DNA of 64,000 bases from Pseudomonas sp. Root71 (GCF_001429045.1 NZ_LMHY01000012.1:24575-88574), one strand, 5' to 3'; counted from the stretch's first letter, positions 39,666-48,604 are shown. Translations and numbers: made by a program. Notes: generated by a model from the sequence alone, not told the origin.

Positions 39666-39692
39666 AAAAAACCGGACAATGTCCGGTTTTTC
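39666..39692 (-). terminator. Terminator downstream of the methyltransferase
   Basis: AAAAACCGGACA / TGTCCGGTTTTT forms a hairpin followed by a U-tract on the minus strand, 50 bases after the methyltransferase stop. It is nearly identical to the hairpin at 39245-39272. Confidence 0.85.
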
Positions 39693-39741
39693 TACACTCG
39701 GCAAAGTGATGAAAGAGTCGTTCCGTTTACTCAAGCCTCGA

Positions 39742-40524
39742 TCACTTGACCGCAATGAATCCTCTTTCCATCGAGATATGCTTGTTTCCATATTTATGAA
39801 AAATCGGTACTACCCGTGCCGAGGCACTGCAGACTTTCTGTAACAGATCGATGGGACGCTGGCCCATGGCCGCAATCTCCCACTCAGCGCCTTTCAAGAA
39901 CGGCACGCCATAATGGAAGCTTCCAACTGTTGAGAAGCCGATCTCATGTAATGTTTTTTCGATGAGTTCCCTGGAGTGAAATACGTGTTTCGACCAGTTT
40001 TCAGGGCACCAGTTTTTCCACAGTTGCGCGCCAACAGCTTCCATGTTCGGCATCGAAAAAAGCAGCCTGCCGTTACTCTTCAAGGCGGAAAATGATTTCT
40101 CAAGCATAGGCCTTGGATCAATGAAATGTTCCAGGACACCCCAGTGAACGACGGTGTCGTATTGCTGGTCGGGTGTCCAGTTGCATATGTCGGCGTTGAG
40201 GAAGTGGCCTGAGCATTGATTGATATCAAACAGCTCCTTGACTACTTTCAGACCTTCATCGGAGAAATCGAGCGCAGTGACGTCTGCGTCCATCCATTTA
40301 TTCATGGACAAGAGGCGTTTGTTTTCACCGCCACCTCCCAGTTCCAGAATACGAGTGCCCTTGATCGAGCCAAGCCGCGCATGAATCAACCTGGCGAAGA
40401 GGCCATTTTTCCCGTAGTAGAAATCTGAACCGCTCAATGCAGACAGCGAGGACTGTGCAGGGGACCACACACTGTCCCAATAGCTTTCGTCAGTCACTTT
40501 ATTCTGGTCTTGTCGTCCTGACAC
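39742..40524 (-). CDS. SAM-dependent class I methyltransferase, low GC
   Basis: This 260-residue protein has the methyltransferase SAM-binding loop LELGGGGENK (about residue 60s), an acidic residue after strand 2 (VTALDFSDEG) and VVHWGVLEHFIDP before the motif-III helix. Its AT-rich, more even codon use differs visibly from its neighbours, suggesting recent acquisition. I chose GTG 40524, with GGAGAG a few bases upstream. The substrate is unknown; the SAM-dependent 'GVLEHF' type includes natural-product and cell-surface-sugar methyltransferases, but nothing nearby indicates which. Confidence 0.8.
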   Translation of the reverse strand: MSGRQDQNKVTDESYWDSVWSPAQSSLSALSGSDFYYGKNGLFARLIHARLGSIKGTRILELGGGGENKRLLSMNKWMDADVTALDFSDEGLKVVKELFDINQCSGHFLNADICNWTPDQQYDTVVHWGVLEHFIDPRPMLEKSFSALKSNGRLLFSMPNMEAVGAQLWKNWCPENWSKHVFHSRELIEKTLHEIGFSTVGSFHYGVPFLKGAEWEIAAMGQRPIDLLQKVCSASARVVPIFHKYGNKHISMERGFIAVK

Positions 40525-40586
40525 AGTTCTCTCCAATAGTTTTTTTAGTGTTGTAACTGTCAGAAAGTCTTGAGCGTAGCTTAAAG

Positions 40587-40609
40587 AAATGACAGTTCAC
40601 CGGTCATTT
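40587..40609. promoter_or_regulatory. Dyad AAATGAC-N9-GTCATTT upstream of methyltransferase
   Basis: A 7-bp inverted repeat lies 63-85 bases upstream of the methyltransferase start in an AT-rich gap. It may be an operator for that gene. Support is positional only. Confidence 0.4.
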
Positions 40610-40681
40610 CATCGGCTGAGCACTATTTCTTTTCGGGCGGATCGGGCGCTCTTCGCGAGCGGTCCCGATTCAGTTTCAAGG

Positions 40682-41416
40682 CTAACCCCCATGGCAGCAA
40701 CCAGGTTCAGCCTGTTCTTCGTACCGGTCGTGATGCCGCACCCACTCCATGATCTCGTCCTCGTTGCGGCCCTTGGGCGTCAGGTCGAGGTAGTTGTAGG
40801 CGCCGACCAGCATGTCCAGGCCCCGGGCATAGGTAGAGTAGGTATGGAAAATTTCTCCGGCGTCATTGCGATAAAACACGCTGAGACCGGGGAGTTCTTC
40901 TTCGGCGCCGTCGGTTTTTTCGTAGTTGTATGTAGCCTTTCCGGCGGCGACGTCTTCAGCTCGGGCGGTGACGCCAAAGTCGTAGTTGAAATCGCAGCCT
41001 TCGGACGACACCCAGTCGAACTTCCAGCCCATGCGCCGTTTGAAAGCCTGGAATTCGGCGAACGGTGCGTGGGAAACCACTACCACGGCCACGTCATGGT
41101 GGGCCAGGTGCTGGTTGGCGCCGTCGATGTGATCGCTCAGGTACGAGCAACCAGGGCAGCCTTCATCCCAGCCCTCGGCGAACATGAAGTGGTAGATCAC
41201 CAACTGGCTGCGCCCCCCGAACAGGTCCGCCAGTTTCAGTTCGCCGTCGGGCCCCTGGAAGTGGTAGTCCTTGTCGATTTTCACCCAGGGCAGGGCGCGG
41301 CGTTCGGCGCTGAGTCTGTCCCTTTCCTTGGTGAAGGCTTTTTCGTGGGCCAGGTGCTGTTTGCGGGCGGCGAGCCATTCTTCCTGCGATACGACGGGAT
41401 GGTTCTGAATGTTCAT
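40682..41416 (-). CDS. DUF899 thioredoxin-like protein
   Basis: This 244-residue protein matches DUF899: KAFTKERDRLSAERRALPWVKIDKDY near the N-terminus, then SQLVIYHFMFAEGWDEGCPGCSYLSDHIDG with a CPGC motif, and FHTYSTYARGLDMLVGAYNYLDL. The CPGC recalls a redox-active thioredoxin site. GGAG precedes ATG 41416. It is often called a thioredoxin family protein; the role is not established. Its 3' side holds a hairpin but no clear U-tract. Confidence 0.9.
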   Translation of the reverse strand: MNIQNHPVVSQEEWLAARKQHLAHEKAFTKERDRLSAERRALPWVKIDKDYHFQGPDGELKLADLFGGRSQLVIYHFMFAEGWDEGCPGCSYLSDHIDGANQHLAHHDVAVVVVSHAPFAEFQAFKRRMGWKFDWVSSEGCDFNYDFGVTARAEDVAAGKATYNYEKTDGAEEELPGLSVFYRNDAGEIFHTYSTYARGLDMLVGAYNYLDLTPKGRNEDEIMEWVRHHDRYEEQAEPGCCHGG

Positions 41417-41610
41417 GTTGTTTTCTCCTGCATGGGGCGGGGAGGTGACTTACACAGACTAGTCGTTTGGCTTGCGTGGATTTCGACATGCCGTCGGTCG
41501 GTCGTCTGCAAACGCCCGGCTGAACGGCGGGCGGGCGTACCGGTCACAACCTGTAAGGTCCGTGCAATTGCACGGGCATCAATCGAACGGGCACCGGAGG
41601 TTGAATCAGG

Positions 41611-42003
41611 ATGACGACTTACAATTGGGACTTGATTGAGCGCTTGCTGCATGAAGTGCAAAACAGTGCGGGCCACAGTTTTACGCCGCGGCCTTACGCC
41701 GAACAGCATGCCGCGCAGAAGGCTGCGGAAGGTGAGCCGATTGAAAATCTTGATCACTTGAAAACGGTGGCTGGAGAGTACGAAAAGTTACTGCTGGCGC
41801 GTGGCTATATCGAACCGCGACCGGAGGACGAAGGTGGTACGGGCACCAATTACATTCTGACGGCGCGGGGTTCGCGTTTGTTGAGCCTGATCGACAGCAG
41901 CATCCCTGGCAATGATCACCCGCGGCAGGTGCTGGACGAACAGGAGGATGCGCTGGATGAGGTGACGTTCGATGAGGTGGCGTCGAGGGCGCAGATTGCC
42001 TGA
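41611..42003 (+). CDS. Hypothetical protein with HTH-like helical core
   Basis: This 130-residue protein reads like a small helical regulator-like protein: TYNWDLIERLLHEVQN at the start, then ENLDHLKTVAGEYEKLLLARGYIEPRPEDEGGTGTNYILTARGSRLLSLI, reminiscent of winged-HTH wing strands. The resemblance to DUF2513-type proteins is only suggestive. GGAGG precedes ATG 41611. It is monocistronic. I do not assign a function. Confidence 0.7.
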   Translation: MTTYNWDLIERLLHEVQNSAGHSFTPRPYAEQHAAQKAAEGEPIENLDHLKTVAGEYEKLLLARGYIEPRPEDEGGTGTNYILTARGSRLLSLIDSSIPGNDHPRQVLDEQEDALDEVTFDEVASRAQIA

Positions 42004-42029
42004 TGTTCTCATGCAATCCTGTGGAATCA

Positions 42030-42056
42030 CCCTGTGGGAGCAACTCGCTCCCACAT
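42030..42056. repeat. Single REP-like half, family A
   Basis: CCTGTGGGAGCAACTCGCTC followed by CCACA is a REP palindrome with a shortened loop, between the 130-aa gene and the lipoprotein gene. Confidence 0.75.
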
Positions 42057-42072
42057 TGGTCTTGTGTTGTCC

Positions 42073-42942
42073 TCAGCCTTGTTTCCCGGCTTTCAGGCAC
42101 TTCAAGTCGCTGAAGTCTTTCCTCACACCCTCGATTTTCTTCAGCAACCGTGCGCGTTGGCTCGGCGTGCTTTCAGCCATCAGATCCACGAACAGTGAAC
42201 GCGCCTGGGCTTCGGTGTTGGCAAAGGCCTGCCGATAGGCGGGTGTCCACAAGCTCTCACGATTGACCAGAAGTGTCTCGATGCGTTGTGGGAATTCGGG
42301 GCTCTGGCGTTGGGCAACAGCTGCACTGAACTGTTTCTGCCAATGGACGCGGTTGGCAAGCCACTGGGTGTTCTGCTCGCCCAGGGTCCTGGACCATGTG
42401 GCTACCCGTTGTTGCTGGGTAGTGTTCAGAGGCCCGAGCCAGTCGTTCAGGCGCTTCTCCATGCGCGCGCCGCGTTCCTTGATCTGCTGGTCGAGGGAAG
42501 GTTTGAGGTATTCCTGCTGGCGTTTGCGCTGGTCCTTGGCAAAGGCGTCGTTCATTTCGGCGACTTGCTTGTCATCCAGCCCTTTCAGCAACTCGATGGC
42601 CGACGGGGTGATTTCCCGCGCGGTCTCGGCGATCGCCTGTTCGGCTTCGTGGGCGCGGGCTTGCAAGGCTGCATCGGTGACCTGGTTGGTGGTGATCATG
42701 GTTTGCAGACGGTCCAGCCAGTCGAGGTAGCCGGGCAGTTGGGTGGTGCAGTGCCAGCTCAGGTGTTCCTTCAAGCGTTCGTCCAGCCAGCTTTTTTGCT
42801 CGCCGTTCATGTCCAGGTAGTCACTGAGCGTCCACGGGATGATCACATCGAGATTGCGGTAGGCCAGGCCCACGCGGCTGCACGCGCCGAGGGCAAGGGC
42901 AACTATCAGCATAAAGGCGATATGTTTGAACCAGCGGGACAT
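42073..42942 (-). CDS. DUF6279-type lipoprotein
   Basis: This 289-residue protein starts MSRWFKHIAFMLIVALALGAC, a lipoprotein signal with a lipobox (LGAC) so that Cys is lipidated. The mature part is mostly helical and highly charged (KDQRKRQQEYLKPSL, HEAEQAIAETAR). The sequence agrees with the DUF6279 family. I chose ATG 42942, since the longer in-frame start adds a polar extension before the signal. Its role is unknown. Confidence 0.82.
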   Translation of the reverse strand: MSRWFKHIAFMLIVALALGACSRVGLAYRNLDVIIPWTLSDYLDMNGEQKSWLDERLKEHLSWHCTTQLPGYLDWLDRLQTMITTNQVTDAALQARAHEAEQAIAETAREITPSAIELLKGLDDKQVAEMNDAFAKDQRKRQQEYLKPSLDQQIKERGARMEKRLNDWLGPLNTTQQQRVATWSRTLGEQNTQWLANRVHWQKQFSAAVAQRQSPEFPQRIETLLVNRESLWTPAYRQAFANTEAQARSLFVDLMAESTPSQRARLLKKIEGVRKDFSDLKCLKAGKQG

Positions 42943-43019
42943 GGGCGAGTCCTTGCGAAAGCCAGTCTTCGGTGTCTGATTCTCATGTGAACCCAAGAGG
43001 AGCCCGGCAGTTCAGCCGA

Positions 43020-43742
43020 TCAATAGAACGCGTGTTCGGCCTTGAGCGTCACCAGCCCGTCGCACTGGTTGTTGTGCCCGGCATAGGCCGAGCAACCGCT
43101 GCCGCTCAGGTTGGAGTCACTGTAGATCAGGTCGAGGTCGATGCCCATGAACGGGCGGGACAATTTCAGCGACCAATCGGTAAAACTGCCTACATACCCG
43201 CCATCCACCGCCACTGGCGTATTGAATTGGTGGGTGGTGTATTTCAGGCTGATGCCTACACCGAAAGGTTGATTGCCGCTCAAGTCAGCGAACAGAGTGT
43301 TGTTCTGTTTGTCCGGGTCATTGCTGAAGGCGATGCCGAATCGGCTGCCGAGCAAGGTCAGGCCGCCGAACAGTTCCTGGCTGTCAGGGGTCGTGACTTC
43401 GGGGTAACTGTAGCGGATCAGGCCCACTTCGTAGCCGAGGGTTTGGTCGAAGGGTTGTTTAAAACCCATGTAGGAATCGATCTCGAGGTCTTTCCCCGGG
43501 CTGATCCCCACGCTGGGCGACCATTGGCCCACGTAGAAACCGCTGTCGTGGCTCAGATCCAGGCCGCCGTGGAACGAACCGACGGCCGACGGTTTGACCA
43601 GGCCCTGGGCCATGCTGCGGGTGGGGGTGGTGCCGAGCTTGAGGTCGAAGCCCCCCAGCTCACGCTGAAAGATTTGTGCGTGTGCCACGGAGCAGGCCAG
43701 CAGGCTGGCGAGCAATGCCGATAGATAGAAAGGTTTGAACAT
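43020..43742 (-). CDS. TorF-like outer-membrane beta-barrel protein
   Basis: This 240-residue protein has a signal peptide (MFKPFYLSALLASLLACSVAHA, about residues 1-22) and beta-barrel-like strands with repeated aromatic girdles, ending in an aromatic residue (EHAFY). It resembles the TorF family of putative porins. GGAG precedes ATG 43742. The substrate is unknown. An AT-moderate 200-base gap follows on the left. Confidence 0.72.
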   Translation of the reverse strand: MFKPFYLSALLASLLACSVAHAQIFQRELGGFDLKLGTTPTRSMAQGLVKPSAVGSFHGGLDLSHDSGFYVGQWSPSVGISPGKDLEIDSYMGFKQPFDQTLGYEVGLIRYSYPEVTTPDSQELFGGLTLLGSRFGIAFSNDPDKQNNTLFADLSGNQPFGVGISLKYTTHQFNTPVAVDGGYVGSFTDWSLKLSRPFMGIDLDLIYSDSNLSGSGCSAYAGHNNQCDGLVTLKAEHAFY

Positions 43743-43949
43743 GCGTCACTCCATGAACAGCGAGGACAGGCTGGCGGGCCCGCTGAAACGCTTGATCCAG
43801 ACGTGTGCAAGAATACCGGCGAATGATCGGCAATGAAGGCCGTTCGTCGATTTCCGAACGATTTGAAGGAGTGGCGGGGGGAATAACGAGGGTTCCAGTC
43901 CAAGCGCTTCGAAGCTCAAAGCGCTTTGGGACCAGGTGACGCGGGGGGA

Positions 43950-44138
43950 TTACTTTTTGCCCAGGGTGATCTGCTTGGACGGGCCGAACGTCTGGCCGCT
44001 GACGCCTTTGGCAATTTGCTGGATTTCACCGCCGGACTTGAGGAACGCAGCGATCTGGCTGTTGATCGATTCGCTGGTTTCGACGGCTGGAGCTGGCTTT
44101 GCTTTGCTGGTGGATGCTTTTACGCGCATGGCGGCCAT
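43950..44138 (-). CDS. Small conserved-looking protein
   Basis: This 62-residue protein starts MAAMRVKASTSKAK, is basic at the N-terminus and ends with SGGEIQQIAKGVSGQTFGPSK then QITLGKK. It resembles small conserved Pseudomonas proteins of unknown role, but I cannot name one with certainty. AGG 5 bases upstream supports ATG 44138. It is followed by a GC-rich region. Confidence 0.6.
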   Translation of the reverse strand: MAAMRVKASTSKAKPAPAVETSESINSQIAAFLKSGGEIQQIAKGVSGQTFGPSKQITLGKK

Positions 44139-44489
44139 TAACCTGTAGAAAATTAACTTGGCCAGGCATCGTACAGGAATTACCTGATAATTGCTTGGCA
44201 AATATCCCCTCGGCATATTCTTGAGGACGGGGTAATCAGTCACCGGACAATATCCGAAATATGCACCTAAGCCGCTGTTTTAACTAAAAACATTGCCCGA
44301 AAAAATATCGTGTTGCGCTTGCCTGGGCATGGCGTAAATGCCCGGAACGGCCTGACGAGCGGCCAGACGCGGGATGAAACCCCGGGAAAATTAAGGGTTT
44401 CAGAGGATTTTCTCGCGCCACCGGGCCGGCTGCCGAACGCAGCGCTTAAAACCGGGTAGAATGCCGCCCACGCAATGAGGGTATTGGAC
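44139..44489. other. Intergenic region with presumed cvfB promoter
   Basis: This 351-base gap lies between the 62-aa protein gene and cvfB. A TAGAAT hexamer lies near 44456-44461, just upstream of the cvfB start, with no clear -35 box at the usual spacing. A small palindrome-free GC-rich patch occupies 44330-44450. I see no gene in it. Confidence 0.5.
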
Positions 44490-45326
44490 ATGGCTTTAGT
44501 CGGGCGTTACAACAGTTTGCAAGTGGTTAAACACACTAACTTCGGTTTATATCTGGACGGTGGCGCGGATGGCGAAATCCTTCTGCCTAATCGTTATATT
44601 CCAAAAGATATTCCTACCGAAGATGAAGACTGGCTCAACGTTTTTATTTATCTGGACAGCGATGACAAACTCATCGCAACTACTGAAAAACCGAAAGTTC
44701 AAGTCGGTGAATTCGCCAGTTTGAAAGTTGTTGAAGTCAACAGCATCGGCGTATTCCTGGACTGGGGCTTGCCGAAAGACCTGTTGCTGCCGTTCTCCGA
44801 AGAGAAGCGCCAGATGACGGCGGGTGAGTATGTGGTGGTGCACGTCTATCTCGACAAGCACACCCGTCGCATCACCGCGACCGCGCGCCTGGACCGCTAC
44901 CTGGACAAGACCCCGGCCAACTACACCGCGGGCCAGGAAGTGGATCTGCTGGTGGCCGAAGCCACGGACATGGGTTTCAAGGCCATCATCAACAACAAGC
45001 ATTGGGGCCTGATCCACAAGAACGAAATCTTCAAGTTCATGCGCGCCGGTAAAGAAGAAAAGGGCTTCATCAAGGAAGTTCGCGCCGACGGCAAGATCAG
45101 CCTGAGCCTGCAACCGGTCGGCCAGGAAGCGGCCACCAGCCTGAACTCGAAGATCCTCGCCAAGTTGCGCGAAAACAACGGCAGCCTGGCGGTGAGCGAC
45201 AAGAGCGATCCGGCATTGATCAGCAGTCTGTTCGGTGTCAGCAAGGGCAACTTCAAGAAGGCCATCGGTGCGTTGTACAAGAACGGCCAGATTGTCATTC
45301 ATGCCGATCGTATCGAGCTCAGTTGA
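44490..45326 (+). CDS. cvfB: S1-domain RNA-binding protein CvfB
   Basis: This 278-residue protein has three to four S1-like OB domains: FGLYLDGGADGEILLPNRYI in the first, GVFLDWGLPKDLLLPFSEE in the second and ATDMGFKAIINNKHWGLIHKNE in the third, followed by a winged-helix-like C-terminus (FKKAIGALYKNGQI). It matches CvfB/YitL, a conserved virulence factor B in Gram-positives. ATG 44490, with GAGGG 8 bases upstream, is preferred to ATG 44475. The first 70 codons are noticeably AT-rich relative to the rest. Confidence 0.9.
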   Translation: MALVGRYNSLQVVKHTNFGLYLDGGADGEILLPNRYIPKDIPTEDEDWLNVFIYLDSDDKLIATTEKPKVQVGEFASLKVVEVNSIGVFLDWGLPKDLLLPFSEEKRQMTAGEYVVVHVYLDKHTRRITATARLDRYLDKTPANYTAGQEVDLLVAEATDMGFKAIINNKHWGLIHKNEIFKFMRAGKEEKGFIKEVRADGKISLSLQPVGQEAATSLNSKILAKLRENNGSLAVSDKSDPALISSLFGVSKGNFKKAIGALYKNGQIVIHADRIELS

Positions 45327-45340
45327 CCCCACTCTGACGT

Positions 45341-45410
45341 GTAGGAGCTGCCGAAGGCTGCGATCTTGATTTTTAGAGATCAAAAGATCGCAGCCTTCGG
45401 CAGCTCCTAC
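45341..45410. repeat. REP-like inverted pair, family B
   Basis: GTAGGAGCTGCCGAAGGCTG and following bases at 45341-45366 pair with the inverse copy at 45376-45410, between cvfB and the EamA gene. Confidence 0.85.
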
Positions 45411-45459
45411 AGGGGCATTTTCTGGCCTTCTGGTTAATAATCGACAACATGATTCATCG

Positions 45460-45506
45460 CCCCGGTGATTTCTTTTCAACGAGAAGGCCGGGGTTTTGCT
45501 TTTTTC
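45460..45506 (+). terminator. Leader hairpin with T-rich tail upstream of EamA gene
   Basis: CCCCGG / CCGGGG lie around a 22-base loop and are followed by TTTTGCTTTTTT, about 40 bases before the EamA start. It may be a cvfB terminator displaced by the REP pair, or an attenuator. The long loop weakens the call. Confidence 0.4.
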
Positions 45507-45547
45507 TGCCGAGTCTTTGCCATGGATTGTGTCTTCGAGGTGTTCCG

Positions 45548-46480
45548 GTGAGCGCCACCCGGCGCAGCACCGACGGATTTGCCCTGCAAGTGATGGTCGG
45601 GTTGTGCCTGGTCTGGGGCGTGCAGCAGGTGATGATCAAGTGGGCGGCGGCCGATATCGCGCCGGTGATGCAGGCGGCCGGACGTTCCGGCATGTCGGCG
45701 TTGCTGGTCGGGCTGCTGATCTGCTGGAAGGGTGGCTGGAACCAGGTGGGGGCGACCTGGCGCGGCGGTCTGTTGGCCGGTGCCTTGTTCGGCCTGGAGT
45801 TCTTCTTCATTTCCGAAGGCCTGCAACTGACCACGGCGGCGCACATGTCGGTGTTCCTCTACACGGCGCCGATCTTCACCGCCTTGGGAGTGCACTGGTT
45901 GCTGCCCAGTGAGCGATTGCGGCCGCTGCAATGGCTGGGGATTGTCCTGGCCTTTATCGGGATTGCCATTGCGTTTGCCGGCGGGGTGTCCTGGGACAAC
46001 CTTGATTACCGCATGTTGATGGGCGATGCCCTGGGCGTGCTGGCGGGTGCCGCCTGGGGCGCAACCACGGTGGTGGTGCGCGCCTCGCGCCTGTCGGAAG
46101 CGCCGGTGACCCTGACGCTGTTCTATCAGTTGATTGTCGGCTTCTTCGGCTTGTTGTTGATTGCGCTGCTCAGCGGCCAGATCACCCATGTCAGCCTGAC
46201 TCATGTGGCGGTGGCCAGTGTGCTGTTTCAGGGCGTGGTCGTGTCGTTCTTCAGTTACCTGATCTGGTTCTGGCTGCTGCGCCGTTACCTGGCGGCCAAC
46301 CTCGCGGTGTTTTCGTTCATGACGCCATTGTTCGGCGTCACCTTCGGCGTGGTGCTGCTCGGCGAGGAGCTGAGCCTGAACTTCGTCATCGGTGCCGTAC
46401 TGGTATTGGCGGGCATCACTTTTGTCAGCGCCGAGCAGTGGTTGCGCCGTCGTTTGCGCAAAGCTCTTGGGCAGCACTGA
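45548..46480 (+). CDS. EamA/DMT-family transporter
   Basis: This 310-residue protein has ten hydrophobic segments and two EamA repeats (GLCLVWGVQQVMIKWAAADI at the start; NLAVFSFMTPLFGVTFGVVL near the end). GTG 45548 has GAGGTG about 6 bases upstream. Its last 56 bases overlap the convergent MFS gene. The substrate is unknown. Confidence 0.87.
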   Translation: MSATRRSTDGFALQVMVGLCLVWGVQQVMIKWAAADIAPVMQAAGRSGMSALLVGLLICWKGGWNQVGATWRGGLLAGALFGLEFFFISEGLQLTTAAHMSVFLYTAPIFTALGVHWLLPSERLRPLQWLGIVLAFIGIAIAFAGGVSWDNLDYRMLMGDALGVLAGAAWGATTVVVRASRLSEAPVTLTLFYQLIVGFFGLLLIALLSGQITHVSLTHVAVASVLFQGVVVSFFSYLIWFWLLRRYLAANLAVFSFMTPLFGVTFGVVLLGEELSLNFVIGAVLVLAGITFVSAEQWLRRRLRKALGQH

Positions 46481-47606
46481 CCGGCGCGAGCAACAGACCG
46501 CCGGCGAGCAACAAGCCGCAGCCAGCGACTACCAGTGCCGGCTGCAAACCGCCACTGAAATGACTGCTCAGCGCCGCCAGCAATGGTCCGCTGAGCTGGC
46601 CCACGGCAAAGCAGGCTGTCAGCAGGCCGGCATTGCGCTGGGTGGCATGGGGCGCCAGTTCCCGGGAGCGTTGCATCACCAGTTGCATGCAGGCCAGGAA
46701 CGGCGTGCCGCACAGGATCACACCCAACGCCAGGCCTGGCCCGTTACCCAGCAGGCAAGCGAACACGCCAGCGGCTTGCAGCCATAACGTCGCCATCAAC
46801 CAGTGACCGGTGGCGCGAGGTTTTTGCCGCCGCAGACACACCAGCACCACACCGGTTGCCGCCGCCAAACCAAAGCATGGCCAGAACAGGTCGGCCTGCC
46901 ATTGGCCATGGAATTGCGCATTGGCCATTTGCGACAAGAAAGTCGCCGGAATGATGTAGCCCAATCCGTACAAGGCATAGATCCAGCCCAGGCGAGCGAT
47001 ACCTTGATTACCCGAGGCGCTGGCGCTGGGCGCAGCAGTCGCGGTGGCACCCGGTTGTGGCAGGAACGGCAGGATCCCCAGCAGCATCGCCAGCCCTGCG
47101 GCGGCGTACACCAGCCACAAGGTGGCGGACGTCTGGCCCAGCAGATTCGAGCCCAGGGCCAACAGACCTGTCAGGAAAATCCCCAAACCCGGCCCGGCGA
47201 AGACCAGGGCGCCGAGCCGAGGTCGACCGGCCTCTGCTGCGAGTGGCTGGCTCAGGGCGGTAATCATCACCAGCACCCAGGCGCTGGCCACGCCGGTGCC
47301 AAAACGCAGCAGCAGGTGCGACCAGAAACCATTGGCCCAGAACGACGCCAGGGTCAACAGCACGCAGAGCCACAATCCGCCGAGCAAGCGCCGGTGCACT
47401 TGCGCCGGACGCCGGGAAAACATGGCGTCCACCGCACCAATGAAATAACCGAGGTAGTTGGCGGCGGCAATCAGTCCGGCGGCGGTCAGGTCGATCTGGC
47501 CTTCGCTGAGCAGGTGCGGCAGTTGCGGTGTCAGGGCAAAACGGCCGATGCCCATGGCCATCATCAGGGCAACGAAACTGGCGGATAAGCGGATCAGGGG
47601 AGACAT
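46425..47606 (-). CDS. YbfB/YjiJ-family MFS transporter
   Basis: This 393-residue transporter matches the YbfB/YjiJ MFS group: MAMGIGRFALTPQLPHLL at the start and repeated glycine-rich helices, with WGWARPA-like loops absent but the family fold clear. It overlaps the end of the EamA gene by 56 bases on the opposite strand. It is divergent from the LysR gene at 47711, which probably regulates it. Confidence 0.87.
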   Translation of the reverse strand: MSPLIRLSASFVALMMAMGIGRFALTPQLPHLLSEGQIDLTAAGLIAAANYLGYFIGAVDAMFSRRPAQVHRRLLGGLWLCVLLTLASFWANGFWSHLLLRFGTGVASAWVLVMITALSQPLAAEAGRPRLGALVFAGPGLGIFLTGLLALGSNLLGQTSATLWLVYAAAGLAMLLGILPFLPQPGATATAAPSASASGNQGIARLGWIYALYGLGYIIPATFLSQMANAQFHGQWQADLFWPCFGLAAATGVVLVCLRRQKPRATGHWLMATLWLQAAGVFACLLGNGPGLALGVILCGTPFLACMQLVMQRSRELAPHATQRNAGLLTACFAVGQLSGPLLAALSSHFSGGLQPALVVAGCGLLLAGGLLLAPVSAAQELCANDGATTARR

Positions 47607-47710
47607 GGTCTGGATTCCGTCTGGGGGATCAATGACCGTCAGGCTAGGACTGATTGACTTTCTTTAAAAATGAATAATAGTGAGTAACTTGTTCTTTTTT
47701 GGAGAATATC

Positions 47711-48604
47711 GTGGAGTTCAGCCAATTGCGCATCTTCCAGGCAGTGGCGGAAGAAGGGTCCATCACCCGGGCCGCAGAACGGTTGCATCGAGTGCCATCG
47801 AACCTGTCGACCCGGCTCAAACAGCTGGAAGAGCAACTGGGCGTCGAACTGTTCCTGCGCGAACGTCAGCGCTTGCAGTTGTCGCCTGCGGGAAAAGTCC
47901 TGCTGGACTACACCGCCAGGCTGTTTGCCTTGCACGATGAGGCCAGCGCGGCAGTGCAGGGCGGTCAACCGGCGGGCGACTTCGTGCTCGGCACCATGTA
48001 CAGCACGGCAGCGATTCACCTTCCGGGGCTATTGGCGCACTACCACCGCTTGTATCCGGCAGTGAACCTGCAAGTACAGTCCGGGCCCAGCGGTGAACTG
48101 CTCGAAGGCCTGCTCACCGGCCGGCTCGATGCGGCGCTGGTGGATGGCCCCCTGGAGCTGGCCGGTCTCGACGGGGTGCCCTTGTGCGACGAGCGCCTGG
48201 TCCTGATCAGCGAGGCCGACCATCCGCCCGTGCGCAGCGCGCTGGATGTGCAAGGTCGTTCGGTGTTCACCTTTCGCCAGGGCTGCTCCTACCGCATGCG
48301 CCTGGAGGCCTGGTTCGCCCATGACCACGCGGCCATGGGCCGGGCGATGGAGATCGAGTCCTATCCGGGGATGCTGGCATGTGTGATTGCCGGTTCCGGT
48401 GTGGCGCTGATGTCGGAGTCGATGCTCGCCAGTCTGCCGGGCCGCGAGAGTGTGGCCGTGCATCCGTTGGCCGAGCCGTTCGCCAGTGCGACCACCTGGC
48501 TGATGTGGCGCAAGGGCATGGTCGGGGCCAACCTGAATGCCTGGATCGAGCAGCAACAGGTGGTTTTTCCGCCGACACGGGTGCGGGCACAGGACATTGC
48601 CTGA
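47711..48604 (+). CDS. LysR-family transcriptional regulator
   Basis: This 297-residue regulator has an N-terminal HTH (SITRAAERLHRVPSNLSTRLKQLEE, about residues 18-42) and a LysR effector-binding domain. GTG 47711 has GGAG 6 bases upstream and is preferred to a TTG at 47699. It is divergent from the YbfB-type exporter gene. Its position next to the 42-aa protein gene matches, from memory, PA1413. Confidence 0.9.
   Translation: MEFSQLRIFQAVAEEGSITRAAERLHRVPSNLSTRLKQLEEQLGVELFLRERQRLQLSPAGKVLLDYTARLFALHDEASAAVQGGQPAGDFVLGTMYSTAAIHLPGLLAHYHRLYPAVNLQVQSGPSGELLEGLLTGRLDAALVDGPLELAGLDGVPLCDERLVLISEADHPPVRSALDVQGRSVFTFRQGCSYRMRLEAWFAHDHAAMGRAMEIESYPGMLACVIAGSGVALMSESMLASLPGRESVAVHPLAEPFASATTWLMWRKGMVGANLNAWIEQQQVVFPPTRVRAQDIA

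Noticed and set aside
40641..40669. Hairpin ATCGGG...CCCGAT near the DUF899 gene end, as a terminator
   Set aside because: Inner pairing is good, but no U-tract follows on the minus strand.
44267..44491. 74-codon minus-strand frame in the cvfB upstream gap
   Set aside because: No Shine-Dalgarno or recognisable family; it overlaps the cvfB promoter.
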